DNA of 64,000 bases from CBDCVO01 sp965223085 (lineage in GTDB: Bacteria > Pseudomonadota > Gammaproteobacteria > Ga0077536): NCBI GenBank assembly GCA_965223085.1, contig OZ244981.1, forward strand, positions 4,650,001-4,714,000. Reading direction: 5' to 3'. The notes beneath the pieces are model-generated. The model worked only from the letters and a program-made list of their open reading frames with translations. It searched no databases and was not told where the DNA came from. Below are positions 36,369 through 45,109 of this stretch, one piece after another. A program made the translations under genes and the position numbers. How positions within the stretch are numbered: position 1 is the stretch's first letter; every line of letters starts with the position of its first letter.

Positions 36369-37946
36369 TTACGCCACCGATCGCTTCCCGTCCGCCCAGT
36401 ACGGCGCACGCAGATCCTTCTTCGCGATCTTGCCACTGCCGGTCATCGGGAACGACTCGTGGAAGGCGACGGATTTCGGGATCTTGTAACCGGCGAGGCG
36501 CGAACGACAGTACTCCAGCAGTTCGCTTTCCGTGACCTCGCTGCCTTCGGCGCGGATCACACAGGCCTTCACTGCCTCGCCCCAGCGCTCGTCCGGCACG
36601 CCGATCACGGCCACCGATACCACGGCGTCGTGCGTCGACAGCACCGACTCGACCTCGGTCGAATAGATGTTCTCGCCACCCGAGATGATCATGTCCTTCA
36701 ATCGATCATGGATGTAATAGAGACCGTCGGCATCACGGATCGCGATGTCGCCGCTGCGGTACCAGCCCTCCCGGAACACGCCGGTGGTCACCTCCGGCTT
36801 GTTCCAGTAACCGCTCGCGAGTGCCGGCGATCGGATCCAGAGCTCGCCCGGCTCGCCGTCGAGCACGTCGTTGCCGTCGTCGTCGGCGATGCGGAGATCG
36901 ATCAGCGGCAGCGGACGGCCGCAGGACTTGAGCTTGTCCTCGTGCTCGAGATCGTGCTCGTTCGGGCGTAGCAAGGTCACCGCGCCCGCGGTCTCCGTAG
37001 CGCCGTAGAACTGCATGAATTCGCAAGGCATGGCGTTGAGCGCGCGCGTGATGAGGCCGAGCGATATGGGCGACCCGGCATACATCACGAGCCGCAGCGA
37101 GGAAAAATCCGTCGCCGCGGCGTCGGGGTGATCCAGCAGCATCTGGATCATTGCGGGCGCGAATGCGGTGATCGTCGGTTTCGTCTCGGCGATGGAACGC
37201 AGCGCCGCGCCCGGTTCGAACTGCTTCTCGACGAGCACGGCCATGCCGTTGTACATCGACTGCAGCGACAGGCCGATGGCGAGCAGATGAAAGTTCGGCA
37301 GCGCGACGAGGAAGCGGTCCTCCGGATGCCACTCGTAGGCCGGCTCGAAATGCTCGCACAGGCGCATGTGATTGAGATTGTCGTGCGTGATCACCACGCC
37401 TTTCGGATCGCCCGTCGTGCCCGAAGTGTAGAGTTGGATCGCGGCCGCTTCCATCGCCACAGGAGGCAGGGCCTCGCCGCCGAAGCCGTCGAGCCAGCTG
37501 CGGAACGGATCCGGATCCGGATCCGCATCCGCATCGCGATCGACCACCTGCGACGGAATGTCGCGCTTCGTCTCCTCGAGGATTTCCGCCCACAGCGCCG
37601 CGAACTCCGGCTCCACGAACGCGAAGCGCGCGTTCGCATCGGCGAGCACGACACACAGCTCCGGCTTCGACAACCGCCAGTTGAGCGGACAGAAGCAGGC
37701 GCCCGCCTTCGTCGTGCCGTAGAGCGCGATGAAGAAGTCATCGGAGTTCTTGCCGAGATAGACGACACGATCCCCGGCGCCGAGTCCGGCGGAAAGGAGA
37801 CCCCGCCCGACCTTGTTCGTCGAAGCGTCGAGCTCTTCATAGCTCGTCTCCGTATCCCGGTAGACGAGCGCGGTGCGCTCCGGCGCGCGGCGGGCGTAGT
37901 AGCTCACGTAGTCTCCGACGGTGCGGATTTCCTTGTAGACCCACAT
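36369..37946 (-). CDS. Acyl-CoA synthetase (AMP-forming)
   Basis: 525 residues from ATG 37946 (MWVYKEIRTVGDYVSYYARR), with GAGGGGAC upstream. Adenylate-forming motifs are LYTSGTTGDPKGVVITHDN, QFYGATETAGAVTLL, GWYRSGDIAIRDADGLYYIH and DRLKDMIISGGENIYSTEVE, with the C-terminal catalytic lysine region SGKIAKKDLR. It activates a carboxylic acid to its CoA thioester. In context it may load the substrate of the cluster, as AliA does for cyclohexanecarboxylate; the exact acid is unknown. Confidence 0.92.
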   Translation of the reverse strand: MWVYKEIRTVGDYVSYYARRAPERTALVYRDTETSYEELDASTNKVGRGLLSAGLGAGDRVVYLGKNSDDFFIALYGTTKAGACFCPLNWRLSKPELCVVLADANARFAFVEPEFAALWAEILEETKRDIPSQVVDRDADADPDPDPFRSWLDGFGGEALPPVAMEAAAIQLYTSGTTGDPKGVVITHDNLNHMRLCEHFEPAYEWHPEDRFLVALPNFHLLAIGLSLQSMYNGMAVLVEKQFEPGAALRSIAETKPTITAFAPAMIQMLLDHPDAAATDFSSLRLVMYAGSPISLGLITRALNAMPCEFMQFYGATETAGAVTLLRPNEHDLEHEDKLKSCGRPLPLIDLRIADDDGNDVLDGEPGELWIRSPALASGYWNKPEVTTGVFREGWYRSGDIAIRDADGLYYIHDRLKDMIISGGENIYSTEVESVLSTHDAVVSVAVIGVPDERWGEAVKACVIRAEGSEVTESELLEYCRSRLAGYKIPKSVAFHESFPMTGSGKIAKKDLRAPYWADGKRSVA

Positions 37947-37975
37947 GCTTGTCGTCCCCTCGTTGAACCAGTTGA

Positions 37976-38310
37976 TCAGCGACCCGCGAAAGCGGGCTTT
38001 TCCTTCACTAGCACGGCGTTGAGCGCGTTCCAAGCGTCGTCCGAGCGCGACACCTCCGCCAAGGCCCTTGCCTCTGCGTCGAGCTGCGCTTCGAGCGGCT
38101 GCTCGAACGACGACAGAAACAGGCGCTTGATGCCGCCGTAGGCGAGCGTCGGTCCGGCGGCGATTTCAGCTGCGAGCGACTGCGCCGCATCCCGAAGCGC
38201 CGTCTCGTCGGCGACGATCTCGTTGATGAGTCCCGCGTCCAGGGCTTCCTCCGCGTTCCAGTTGCCGTTGCGTACGAGAAACTCGAACGCGCGGCGCTTG
38301 CCATGATCCT
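37976..38310 (-). pseudogene. Enoyl-CoA hydratase, C-terminal fragment
   Basis: About 110 residues, NAEEALDAGLINEIVADETA through AYGGIKRLFLSSFEQPLEAQ to the stop, match the last third of crotonase-family proteins. The catalytic N-terminal two thirds are replaced at about 38310 by a Fic-gene fragment on the opposite strand. This is a clean truncation junction at the edge of the catabolic block. Confidence 0.8.
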
Positions 38311-38790
38311 CGATGCTTCGGACGTTCTGACAATTCTGGTCGAAGGCGGTCGCAGCTCGGTCGCCGGCCATCTGGCGGGAGCTTTCCGCAACATCGGCCA
38401 GACCACCATTGCCGACAATATTCTTAAAGGTATGCGCGCTGCCGGATACGACGTGCGGGAGAACGATCCGTTTGAAGCCCCCCTCCGCTGGCCCAAGCTC
38501 TGCTCCAGTCACCCTGCGTCAACCGGCTACGCCTGATGTCGCAAGCGCATCGGGACAGCATCGTGGAAGTTTTTCCCGAAGCACCCGTAACGAGCGTGGA
38601 TATTGAAAAATATCTCGCCGACGTGGACGAGATCTATGTCACGAACGCATACCACTCCCTGTCGATCGAAGGCTATGAAGTAGGTCCTGAGCTAATTGAT
38701 CGTGTTCGACAGGGAAAATGTCACAGTGCTAACGAGATCGTGCGGGATTCTGCGTTCCCGAACGTTACGCTATGTGACTCATTTTTTTAA
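38303..38790 (+). pseudogene. Fic-family protein, N-terminal fragment with frameshift
   Basis: The first frame reads LVEGGRSSVAGHLAGAFRNI and GMRAAGYDVRENDPFEAP. Near 38490 it shifts to a frame with SPCVNRLRLMSQAHRDSIVE and DEIYVTNAYHSLSIEGYEVG. These are N-terminal parts of Fic proteins (AMP-transferring toxins/regulators), including the inhibitory SxxxEG helix. The catalytic HPFxxGNGR is absent, so it is a fragment. Confidence 0.75.
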
Positions 38791-38844
38791 TGCTATTGTG
38801 TAAGCCCTTGAACCAGAACGCGTGGGCAACGGTTTTCGGGCGGC

Positions 38845-38879
38845 AGGGGTCGGAGGTTCAAATCCTGTCGCCCCGACCA
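38845..38879 (+). other. tRNA-Pro 3' fragment, probable attachment site
   Basis: The sequence AGGGGTCGGAGGTTCAAATC followed by CTGTCGCCCCGACCA is the variable loop, T-arm, acceptor and CCA of a proline tRNA. No matching 5' acceptor, D-arm or anticodon arm precedes it. Such 3' ends are left as att sites by tRNA-targeting integrases. It sits at a junction between a Fic fragment and an IS481 fragment. Confidence 0.6.
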
Positions 38880-38915
38880 ATTATTTCTGGTCTGTTCCGG
38901 TCATATAGTAACAGC

Positions 38916-39325
38916 TCATTCCGAGGACATGGGTAACACTTTTGGAGCGAATGGGTTATGGCCCACTGGCTCCACCCTGTTCTCGTGATTGTCGTAAAAA
39001 CCGAGGTCATAGTCCATAAAGCTGACGAGCCAGACGCCGTCAGCGACCTCGCGGAGCCCCACGAACTGGCCACTGAAGACCGTTGAGAAGTTGATCTTCC
39101 TGCGACCGAGGCAGATCCGCCCGCACTGGGTGACTCTGATGATGCGGTCATGAAACGGGTATTCGGGTGGCTCCGGTTCGCGATACTCGCGAGCGGACGG
39201 TGTGTAGACCTCGCCGGGGCAGTGCCCGCCCAGGCCCTGATGCGGCCGGTCGTTATTGTAGACCTCGAGGAAGTCGTCAAAGCGGCTTTGTTGCTGCAGG
39301 AAGTTGAAACCGTGGGGTCGGGTAG
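38916..39325 (-). pseudogene. IS481-type integrase, C-terminal fragment
   Basis: Minus-strand frame: LQQQSRFDDFLEVYNNDRPH then QGLGGHCPGEVYTPSAREYR and a C-terminal part with ICLGRRKINFSTVFSGQFVG and WLVSFMDYDLGFYDN before the stop at 38916. This is the end of the DDE integrase core plus the downstream domain of IS481-like transposases. The 5' part is missing. Confidence 0.75.
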
Positions 39326-39341
39326 TTTCCTGCCTTCAAGG

Positions 39342-39521
39342 GTCAGGTCTTGCCTTTTGTCTTATCAATAGCGGACCAATCCGAGGGCGGTCTGGCAGCG
39401 ACCATCTTCGGACGGCTACTCCTCTGTCGCGCTTTCGGCCTCTTAACGACCTCCGCCCATAGAGGATTACAGATTCAACACCAGGTATCGTAGGATTTCA
39501 GGGCAAAAGGCAAGACCTGAC
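39342..39521. repeat. Small inverted-repeat element (MITE-like)
   Basis: Perfect 18-base inverted termini, GTCAGGTCTTGCCTTTTG (39342-39359) and its complement (39504-39521), enclose ~145 bases without a gene. The terminal motif resembles those flanking IS200-like tyrosine-transposase elements in gammaproteobacteria, but no transposase is present. The rest of 39522-39692 shows nothing. Confidence 0.65.
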
Positions 39522-39692
39522 ACCTATACGCGTGCCTCGCAGCATAATCGTTATGTTTTTAGAGCAGGCAAACGCCAGATGCCAATTTTTCTAATCGGTA
39601 AGCTCGTTCGAAACGGCGAATCGTCAACGACTATTGTCGCAACCCTTTTATCCGTGGTCTGCCGTCAGGATAGAGATCATGAATAAACGAAG

Positions 39693-39953
39693 TTAGGCAA
39701 CTTCTTGCCGCGCCTCCCACAAGTCGTGTTCCGCTTGCATTCGCACCCACATCTCGGCACTGGTACCCAGTACGGCTTCTAGCGTAATCGCAAACGATGG
39801 AGAAATTCCCCGCTTGCCGTTGACGATCTCGTTGATCTTGCGTGGTGAGCAGCCGCAGAGTTTGGCTAAGCTCGATTGATTTAATTCCATCTCAGCCATA
39901 TAGATCTCCACCAGTACTTTTCCAGGATGAAGTGGCAAGGGATTTTCGATCAT
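39693..39953 (-). CDS. higA: HigA-type antitoxin
   Basis: 86 residues: PLPLHPGKVLVEIYMAEMEL followed by the helix-turn-helix QSSLAKLCGCSPRKINEIVN and GKRGISPSFAITLEAVLGTS. This is the VapI/HigA family. It lies two bases downstream of the toxin gene, in the toxin-first order typical of higBA. It would neutralise the toxin and repress the operon. Confidence 0.9.
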   Translation of the reverse strand: MIENPLPLHPGKVLVEIYMAEMELNQSSLAKLCGCSPRKINEIVNGKRGISPSFAITLEAVLGTSAEMWVRMQAEHDLWEARQEVA

Positions 39954-39955
39954 GT

Positions 39956-40252
39956 CTATCCTCGATGGTAGTTTTCAATTGCGACCTCGGAAAACTCACC
40001 GTTGCTGAACTTAAACGTGATGGCCCAAGGTAATATGATCGTTACGCTCCAATACGACCGTCGATCGCCCTTCAATTTGTGCAAACGAATATTTGGCGGT
40101 TCACCTTCGATTCGAAGATCTTCCAGCGTCGAGCTCACATGCATAATCGTTAGCAGTGCTTTAGCACGGAGCCATAGCCCTCCTGGCAATGTTTTCGACT
40201 GGTTCGTAGTCCAGATGTCCTTAGCGACTTTGCCCTTTAGACTAACGATCAT
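39956..40252 (-). CDS. higB: HigB-type toxin (RelE superfamily)
   Basis: 98 residues. The C-terminal LHKLKGDRRSYWSVTIILPW and AITFKFSNGEFSEVAIENYH match HigB/RelE-family mRNA interferases (normally LKGDRxGxWxxxxxxNWRITFxF). The usual tryptophan-arginine pair is replaced by PWAITF, so one active-site-region arginine differs from the consensus. The operator palindrome lies 8 bases upstream of its start. Confidence 0.85.
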   Translation of the reverse strand: MIVSLKGKVAKDIWTTNQSKTLPGGLWLRAKALLTIMHVSSTLEDLRIEGEPPNIRLHKLKGDRRSYWSVTIILPWAITFKFSNGEFSEVAIENYHRG

Positions 40253-40260
40253 TTGTAAAT

Positions 40261-40291
40261 AATATTACATTATACCGAGTAATGTAATATT
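40261..40291. promoter_or_regulatory. higBA operator palindrome
   Basis: AATATTACATTA, seven bases, TAATGTAATATT: perfect 12-base arms just upstream of higB, the expected place for HigA autoregulation. Confidence 0.75.
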
Positions 40292-40315
40292 TTCACTTAA
40301 TTCTCGCAAGTGTGA

Positions 40316-41380
40316 ATGGTGCGCGTGACAGCTATTACTCGGTCGGCAGAATGCAATGCCGCCATGACCGTTAACATCTTATCTGTTGATTTGCACGGAA
40401 AACTGACCCGGGAAGGCACCGAACAAATGCGCCGGATGAATGTCATCACCTATCCGGGGCAGGCTTATCCGCGTAACTACGAGGAGACGGGAGGCGGTTA
40501 CGATGAAAAGGGTGAACCGACTCCCGGGCCCCTTCCCAACATGAGTGATACCGGGGACAATCTGCAGTTCAACCATGCCGATGTGTATTTCGGCGGCAAA
40601 GGCAACAAGGTTCACATCAAGCCGAGTACCTTGCTGAACGGCAAGGATCCGGAATGGGGATACAACTGGAATGAGGACGAAGGCGCGGGTAAGTGGCCGA
40701 ACGGTTACTATTTTCACCTCCCTCGCAAGTGCTACCACTGCGAAGATGCGCCGTGCCTCAAGGCGTGCACACATAACGCCATCTACAAACGCGAGCAGGA
40801 CGGCATCGTGGTGATCGATCAGGACCGCTGTAACGGCGACAGATTATGCATCGAGGCCTGTCCGTATAAAGCGATCTATTACAACCCGGTTACCGAAACC
40901 AGCGAAAAATGCATTATGTGTTTCCCGCGCGTAGAGCAGGGGATCGCACCCGCCTGCGACCGGCAGTGCCCGGGACGCACCAGGTTGTTCGGTTACCTGG
41001 ATGACAAGGACTGCGATATGTATAAACTCATTTACGTGCACAAGGTGGCGCTGCCATTGCACCCGGAGTATGAAACGCAGCCGAACGTCTTTTGCATGCC
41101 GCCGTTTGAGTCGACCAGGGCGTTCGCCGAAGACGGTACCCTCAGCGCTGAAGGGCGAATAGAAAACGAAACTTTGGAAAAGCTGTTCGGTCCCGGCGTC
41201 GGTGACGTCGTCCGTACGCTTCGCACCGAGCGTGCCAAACGTCAGCGCCGTGAACCGTCTGAAATCATGGATTTGTTGATTGGCCGAAACTATTGGGATC
41301 GCTTCAAGGAATTCAGCAGGGATCCCCTGGAGGACGATATAGCGTTCAGGAGGGGTCCCCTGGGGGAGGATTTAGGGTGA
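40316..41380 (+). pseudogene. Type II molybdoenzyme Fe-S beta subunit, 5'-truncated
   Basis: From about 40395 the frame matches beta subunits (TREGTEQMRRMNVITYPGQA) and retains the cysteine groups CYHCEDAPCLKACT, CNGDRLCIEACP and CIMCF with CDRQCPG. The first ferredoxin motif, seen in the intact homologue at 15122, is missing; the ~27 codons before TREGTEQ are unrelated DNA following higBA. A protein could be made but would lack one cluster. No alpha subunit gene is present. It overlaps the gamma gene start. Confidence 0.75.
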
Positions 41381-42030
41381 AGATCTCGCGCGCAACTGTA
41401 AGCTCCGAAGCGTTATTGAATCCAGACGCCGATGCCTGGAACAAGGCCCCCGCACGGGAATTCCCGATGGTTCCGGCGCCCTTGTACGGAAATCCCATGA
41501 TCGAACACGTTTCGCCGTTCATCGCGAAAAGTACCGATCACGGGACAGTGAAAAAACTTGCGGCCGCTGGATTACACAATGGAGAGGTTCTCGCCATACG
41601 CCTGTCCTGGTCGAGTGAGAAGCACGACAAGATCGTAGACCTCGACGAATTCGTGGACGGCGTGGCGGTGATGTTTCCGCTGAGCGCCAATGCGAGTGCG
41701 ATAACGATGGGTGCCAAGGACCAGCCGGTCAACGCATGGTACTGGAAGGGCAATCTCGAGGACGTCGGTTTTGACGTGGTGGCGGAGGGCTACGGCACGT
41801 CGGCGCGTCAAGGCGGGGAAGCAAGCCATGTTCGCACCGGTACTTCGCATAAAGACGGTAGCTGGCGGGTCGTACTTAGCCGGCCACTCGACGTCGGCCA
41901 GGATCGTGCCCGTTTCCTCCCGGGAAAGCCGATCAAGGTGGCTTTCGCCGTGTGGGACGGGGGTAATCGAGAGCGCGCCGGGCGTAAGTCCTTTTCGGGC
42001 GACTTCGTTGCGGCCGAGCTGCACGCATGA
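41377..42030 (+). CDS. Haem b gamma subunit homologue of a type II molybdoenzyme
   Basis: 217 residues from GTG 41377 with GGGGGAGGA upstream; the start overlaps the beta stop by 4 bases. It keeps the probable axial methionine (AITMGAKDQPVNAWYW) and lysine (RERAGRKSFSGDF) found in the gamma protein at 16185. The gene looks intact but is stranded between a truncated beta and a frameshifted chaperone gene, without an alpha subunit. Confidence 0.82.
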   Translation: MKISRATVSSEALLNPDADAWNKAPAREFPMVPAPLYGNPMIEHVSPFIAKSTDHGTVKKLAAAGLHNGEVLAIRLSWSSEKHDKIVDLDEFVDGVAVMFPLSANASAITMGAKDQPVNAWYWKGNLEDVGFDVVAEGYGTSARQGGEASHVRTGTSHKDGSWRVVLSRPLDVGQDRARFLPGKPIKVAFAVWDGGNRERAGRKSFSGDFVAAELHA

Positions 42031-42675
42031 GCGGCGTCGCGGAAGCCAAAGAACTGTTTCTGGATGCCCCGACAAATGCGTCTGCGGCGGCCCGCAGCCA
42101 AATGTACGCCTTGCTGGCTGAGGCCTTCGCCTATCCGAACGAGTCGGTAGTGAGGCGCCTACTAGGCGGCAGTCTGCTCGCGGAGATACAGGCGGTAGCG
42201 GCTACGCTACCGACACCAGTCGACGTCCCCACGGGCGTGATCCTTCCTGTAGGTACCGATGCCCGCGACCGAATACAGGTAATTTACACACGCCTGTTTG
42301 AAATCGGCGGGGGCCGCCGCACAATCTCTCTGTTAGAGCGACGCTATACCGAGCGAAAAAATCCCGAACAGGAACTCTGGGAGGACCTGCTGCGGTTCTA
42401 TGGTTTTTGGCCTCGATCTTTCCGATCGCGGGCTCGGCGAGAACCCCGATCATTTGCTGATTGAACTCGAATTCATGCGCTATCTCAGCTTTCTGGAAGC
42501 GGGAGCAAAAAAGGGCCACGACGACATTCGACGCGGCCGTCGGGACTTTCTGACGAGGCATCTGGGGTGTTGGGTTGGCCCGTTCTCAGAAGCGGTGTCG
42601 AAACAGGAAGACAATGGCCCATACGGGGCGCTCGCGATTTTGCTGAATGAGTTCGTCCAGACGGAAGCACTCTGA
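42027..42675 (+). pseudogene. TorD-family chaperone, single-base frameshift
   Basis: The first frame (MSGVAEAKELFLDAPTNASA ... ELWEDLLRFYGF) breaks at a run of five T at about 42403. With six T it would read FYGFFGLDLSDRGLGENPDH and then LLIELEFMRYLSFLEAGAKK, the TorD motif, to a stop at 42675. The remnant matches the chaperone at 11683. The homopolymer makes a sequencing error possible, but the truncated beta upstream favours real decay. Confidence 0.8.
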
Positions 42676-42750
42676 TAGAGCCCGCCCTGCGAAAACCATG
42701 CGTCGATTTCGACGCTGGTGTAGTACGCGACCTACAACGCCAGACGCAGC

Positions 42751-43269
42751 TCAGTTACCCGGTTTTTGCTTGCTGCGCAGGGCGCTGCCGAAGTTCAGCA
42801 GGAATTGAAGAGATTCCTGGGATTCCGGTTTTGACAATAACGACAGCACGGAAAAGATCCCGCCGGTACTGGCCGTTTGTTCACTCGCCGTCTTGAGCGA
42901 GCTAACAATATCATTTGTCAACGTCATCACATCGTCGCTCCCGAGATTATTGGCGAGTTCCTCTGCGAAAATCGCTAACCGCTCCACGATGTTATCGGTC
43001 GCAGCCGACCGCACCGCGTGGACGAGCAGCACCGTCTCGAACAACGTGTCGAGCGCGCCTATTTCATGAAGCTCGGTGATACGATCGACTAATTTATGGA
43101 TCGCGTCGCGCGTATTTTCGTCGTTCAGCCGATCCACGACCTCCAGCGCTACTCCCGCGGTTGTGGCGAGACGATTCACCATGGAATCAGTGAGCGCTTC
43201 GCTCATCGCGGTGGCCAGGCGCTTCACTTCGTCTGACGTTTGTGCGTTGCCGGACATTTGAGTAGCCAT
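42751..43269 (-). CDS. DUF1641 protein, SQR-associated
   Basis: 172 residues, almost entirely helical (ALDTLFETVLLVHAVRSAAT, VERLAIFAEELANNLGSDDV). DUF1641 proteins commonly accompany sulfide:quinone oxidoreductase-like flavoproteins, and this gene follows one by 11 bases. The family may act as a small partner or membrane-docking subunit; the mechanism is unknown. It is the last gene of the dsrE-tusA-sqr operon. Confidence 0.8.
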   Translation of the reverse strand: MATQMSGNAQTSDEVKRLATAMSEALTDSMVNRLATTAGVALEVVDRLNDENTRDAIHKLVDRITELHEIGALDTLFETVLLVHAVRSAATDNIVERLAIFAEELANNLGSDDVMTLTNDIVSSLKTASEQTASTGGIFSVLSLLSKPESQESLQFLLNFGSALRSKQKPGN

Positions 43270-43280
43270 ACGCCCGCCCC

Positions 43281-44420
43281 CTACAGTAAGCCGCGAGCTG
43301 ACAACCAGTACAGCCGGTTATATGCGAGCTTGAACCAGTGCACCATCTGCGACGGCGGGCCCGGGTTCGGGGGAGTTTCGTAGTTGAACCAGACGTAGGT
43401 ACCACTGTTCATTCCCGTTTCGACGAAGCAAAACACCTTGCCGTCGAAGCTGCACGCAAGCCGACCTTCCGTGACCAACGACGTCAGGTTTTCGACGATA
43501 GTGTCGGCTTCGAAGTGGGCGGTGGAGCCCGCCTTGGAAATTGGCAGGTTGGTGGTGTCTCCACAAACAAAGACATTGTCGGTGCCCTCGTGCAGTAAAG
43601 AGTGACGATCCGTCGCAACCCACCCGCCGGCACCAAGGTCGGAATTCGTAATGACCTCCGACCCGTGGTGCGGCGGAATCGTGATCAGCAGGTCGTAGGG
43701 CAGTTCGGTTTCTTCTTCGGAATGGATCACCTTGCTGTCAGGATCGATGGACTTTGTATTGAAAAATGTTTCCGATTTGATCCCTGCCGATGCAAATTCG
43801 GAAGCCGCCCAATGACCCACGGGTTCGAGCGAATGCAAACGACCGATGGGATAGGTGTAGGTAATCTCTGTCTTGTCACCCAAGCCTCGTCCCGCAAGGT
43901 AATCGCGCAGCATGAACGTAACTTCGAGCGGCGCCACTGGGCATTTGTGCGGGGCATTGACGTTGACGACAATTTTTCCGCCGTCGAAGTCTTCCAGGGC
44001 ATCGCGCAATTTCCGTGCGCCGTCCAAATCGTAAAACCAGTGCGCGCCCTCCGACATTCCCGGAACCGTGTCCGGCCGAAGGCGGGAGCCCGTGGCGAGG
44101 ACCAGGTAGTCGTACTCGAAACTCTTGCCCGATTCGGTCGTGACAACGCGCAATTCGACATCGATTTTAGTCGCAGGATCGATATGGAAGTTGCAACGTC
44201 GGTCCAGCACCTTGCGTTGATCGCGAAACAATTCGCTTTCGCGGAAGCGTCCGAAAGGAACGTAGAGCAACCCCGGTTGGTACATATGCTGATCGGTATT
44301 TCCAATCAGAGTCACCGAGACATCACCGCGACGGATCTCGGTTCCCAATTGGCGACACAATCCGTTCGCGATGATGGTTCCCGCAAGTCCACCACCGACG
44401 ATGAGTAGTTTCTTGGCCAT
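43281..44420 (-). CDS. sqr: Sulfide:quinone oxidoreductase-family flavoprotein
   Basis: 379 residues from ATG 44420 with GAGGGG upstream. FAD motifs are KKLLIVGGGLAGTIIANGLC and YDYLVLATGSRLRPD, with VFVCGDTTNLPISKAGSTAH at the C-terminal FAD site. Cysteines in NVNAPHKCPVAPLE and KVFCFVETG are at the positions of the redox pair in SQRs. The C-terminal amphipathic end (QMVHWFKLAYNRLYWLSARG) would dock on the membrane. It would oxidise sulfide to protein-bound or poly-sulfur and reduce quinone. Neighbours TusA and DsrE would receive sulfane sulfur. Confidence 0.85.
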   Translation of the reverse strand: MAKKLLIVGGGLAGTIIANGLCRQLGTEIRRGDVSVTLIGNTDQHMYQPGLLYVPFGRFRESELFRDQRKVLDRRCNFHIDPATKIDVELRVVTTESGKSFEYDYLVLATGSRLRPDTVPGMSEGAHWFYDLDGARKLRDALEDFDGGKIVVNVNAPHKCPVAPLEVTFMLRDYLAGRGLGDKTEITYTYPIGRLHSLEPVGHWAASEFASAGIKSETFFNTKSIDPDSKVIHSEEETELPYDLLITIPPHHGSEVITNSDLGAGGWVATDRHSLLHEGTDNVFVCGDTTNLPISKAGSTAHFEADTIVENLTSLVTEGRLACSFDGKVFCFVETGMNSGTYVWFNYETPPNPGPPSQMVHWFKLAYNRLYWLSARGLL

Positions 44421-44460
44421 TACCGATCCCCTCTTATCGCTTCGGTGTACGCCAGGTAAA

Positions 44461-44691
44461 TTATTTCATCTTCTTCACGACGATATGCCAGACGTCCCCG
44501 TCTTGTTCTATACCAACAGTTTCGTGCTTCACCTTTTCGACCCAGGCCGGAATATCCATGGCAGATCCTTTGTCCGTGGAAAGTACCTCAATTTCATCGC
44601 CAATTTCCACCAATTTCAGATTAGCAATGAGTTCCATCAGCGGCCCGGGACAGAATGCGCCCCGCGCGTCAATGCGTGTTCTTGTCGACAT
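44461..44691 (-). CDS. tusA: TusA-family sulfur carrier
   Basis: 76 residues with the CPxP motif in DARGAFCPGPLMELIANLKL; the cysteine carries persulfide sulfur. It lies between a DsrE-family gene and sqr on the same strand. TusA proteins deliver sulfur to sHdr or Dsr systems in sulfur oxidisers, so it links SQR to the downstream shdr island. Confidence 0.9.
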   Translation of the reverse strand: MSTRTRIDARGAFCPGPLMELIANLKLVEIGDEIEVLSTDKGSAMDIPAWVEKVKHETVGIEQDGDVWHIVVKKMK

Positions 44692-44713
44692 TTTCTTAGT
44701 TGCCCATGTTCAG

Positions 44714-45109
44714 TCAGAAAACGACCAGTTGCCCGGACTCGGCATCCGCCAGAAATTTTGTGAGTCCGCCGGCGCTGTCGATGACATCATCCTCAAAGTC
44801 CTCGATATCGAGTTTCGCCACGTCCATTGCCATCGAACAGGCGTATATGGTCATTTCGCCGAGCGCTTTTCCTTGAGAAAACAAGTCGATCGGATCCGGG
44901 GCGTTTGCACTCGACATCAAATTCGAAAATTCGCCGCCGGAATAGCGGCCGTCGCCCGCTTTTTTTCGAAAGATATTCAGCGCGTTCATGCTGACGAACA
45001 CTTCAACGCGTCGTTCCGAGACGGCGGCAACCGATGCGGCCATGGCCGCCATCTGGATTTTTTCGTGTTCTCCGGAGCAAAGCAAAATGTAAAGCTCAGG
45101 TGCGCTCAT
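44714..45109 (-). CDS. DsrE-family sulfur transferase-like protein
   Basis: 131 residues from ATG 45109 (MSAPELYILLCSGEHEKIQM), with GAGGAG upstream; a GTG two codons earlier is an alternative. The helix EMTIYACSMAMDVAKLD carries the cysteine typical of DsrE/DsrE3-type proteins. First gene of the minus-strand operon with tusA, sqr and DUF1641. Confidence 0.8.
   Translation of the reverse strand: MSAPELYILLCSGEHEKIQMAAMAASVAAVSERRVEVFVSMNALNIFRKKAGDGRYSGGEFSNLMSSANAPDPIDLFSQGKALGEMTIYACSMAMDVAKLDIEDFEDDVIDSAGGLTKFLADAESGQLVVF

Noticed and set aside
38790..38879. Complete tRNA gene
   Set aside because: Only the variable loop, T-arm and acceptor 3' strand are present; no matching 5' acceptor strand or anticodon arm was found.
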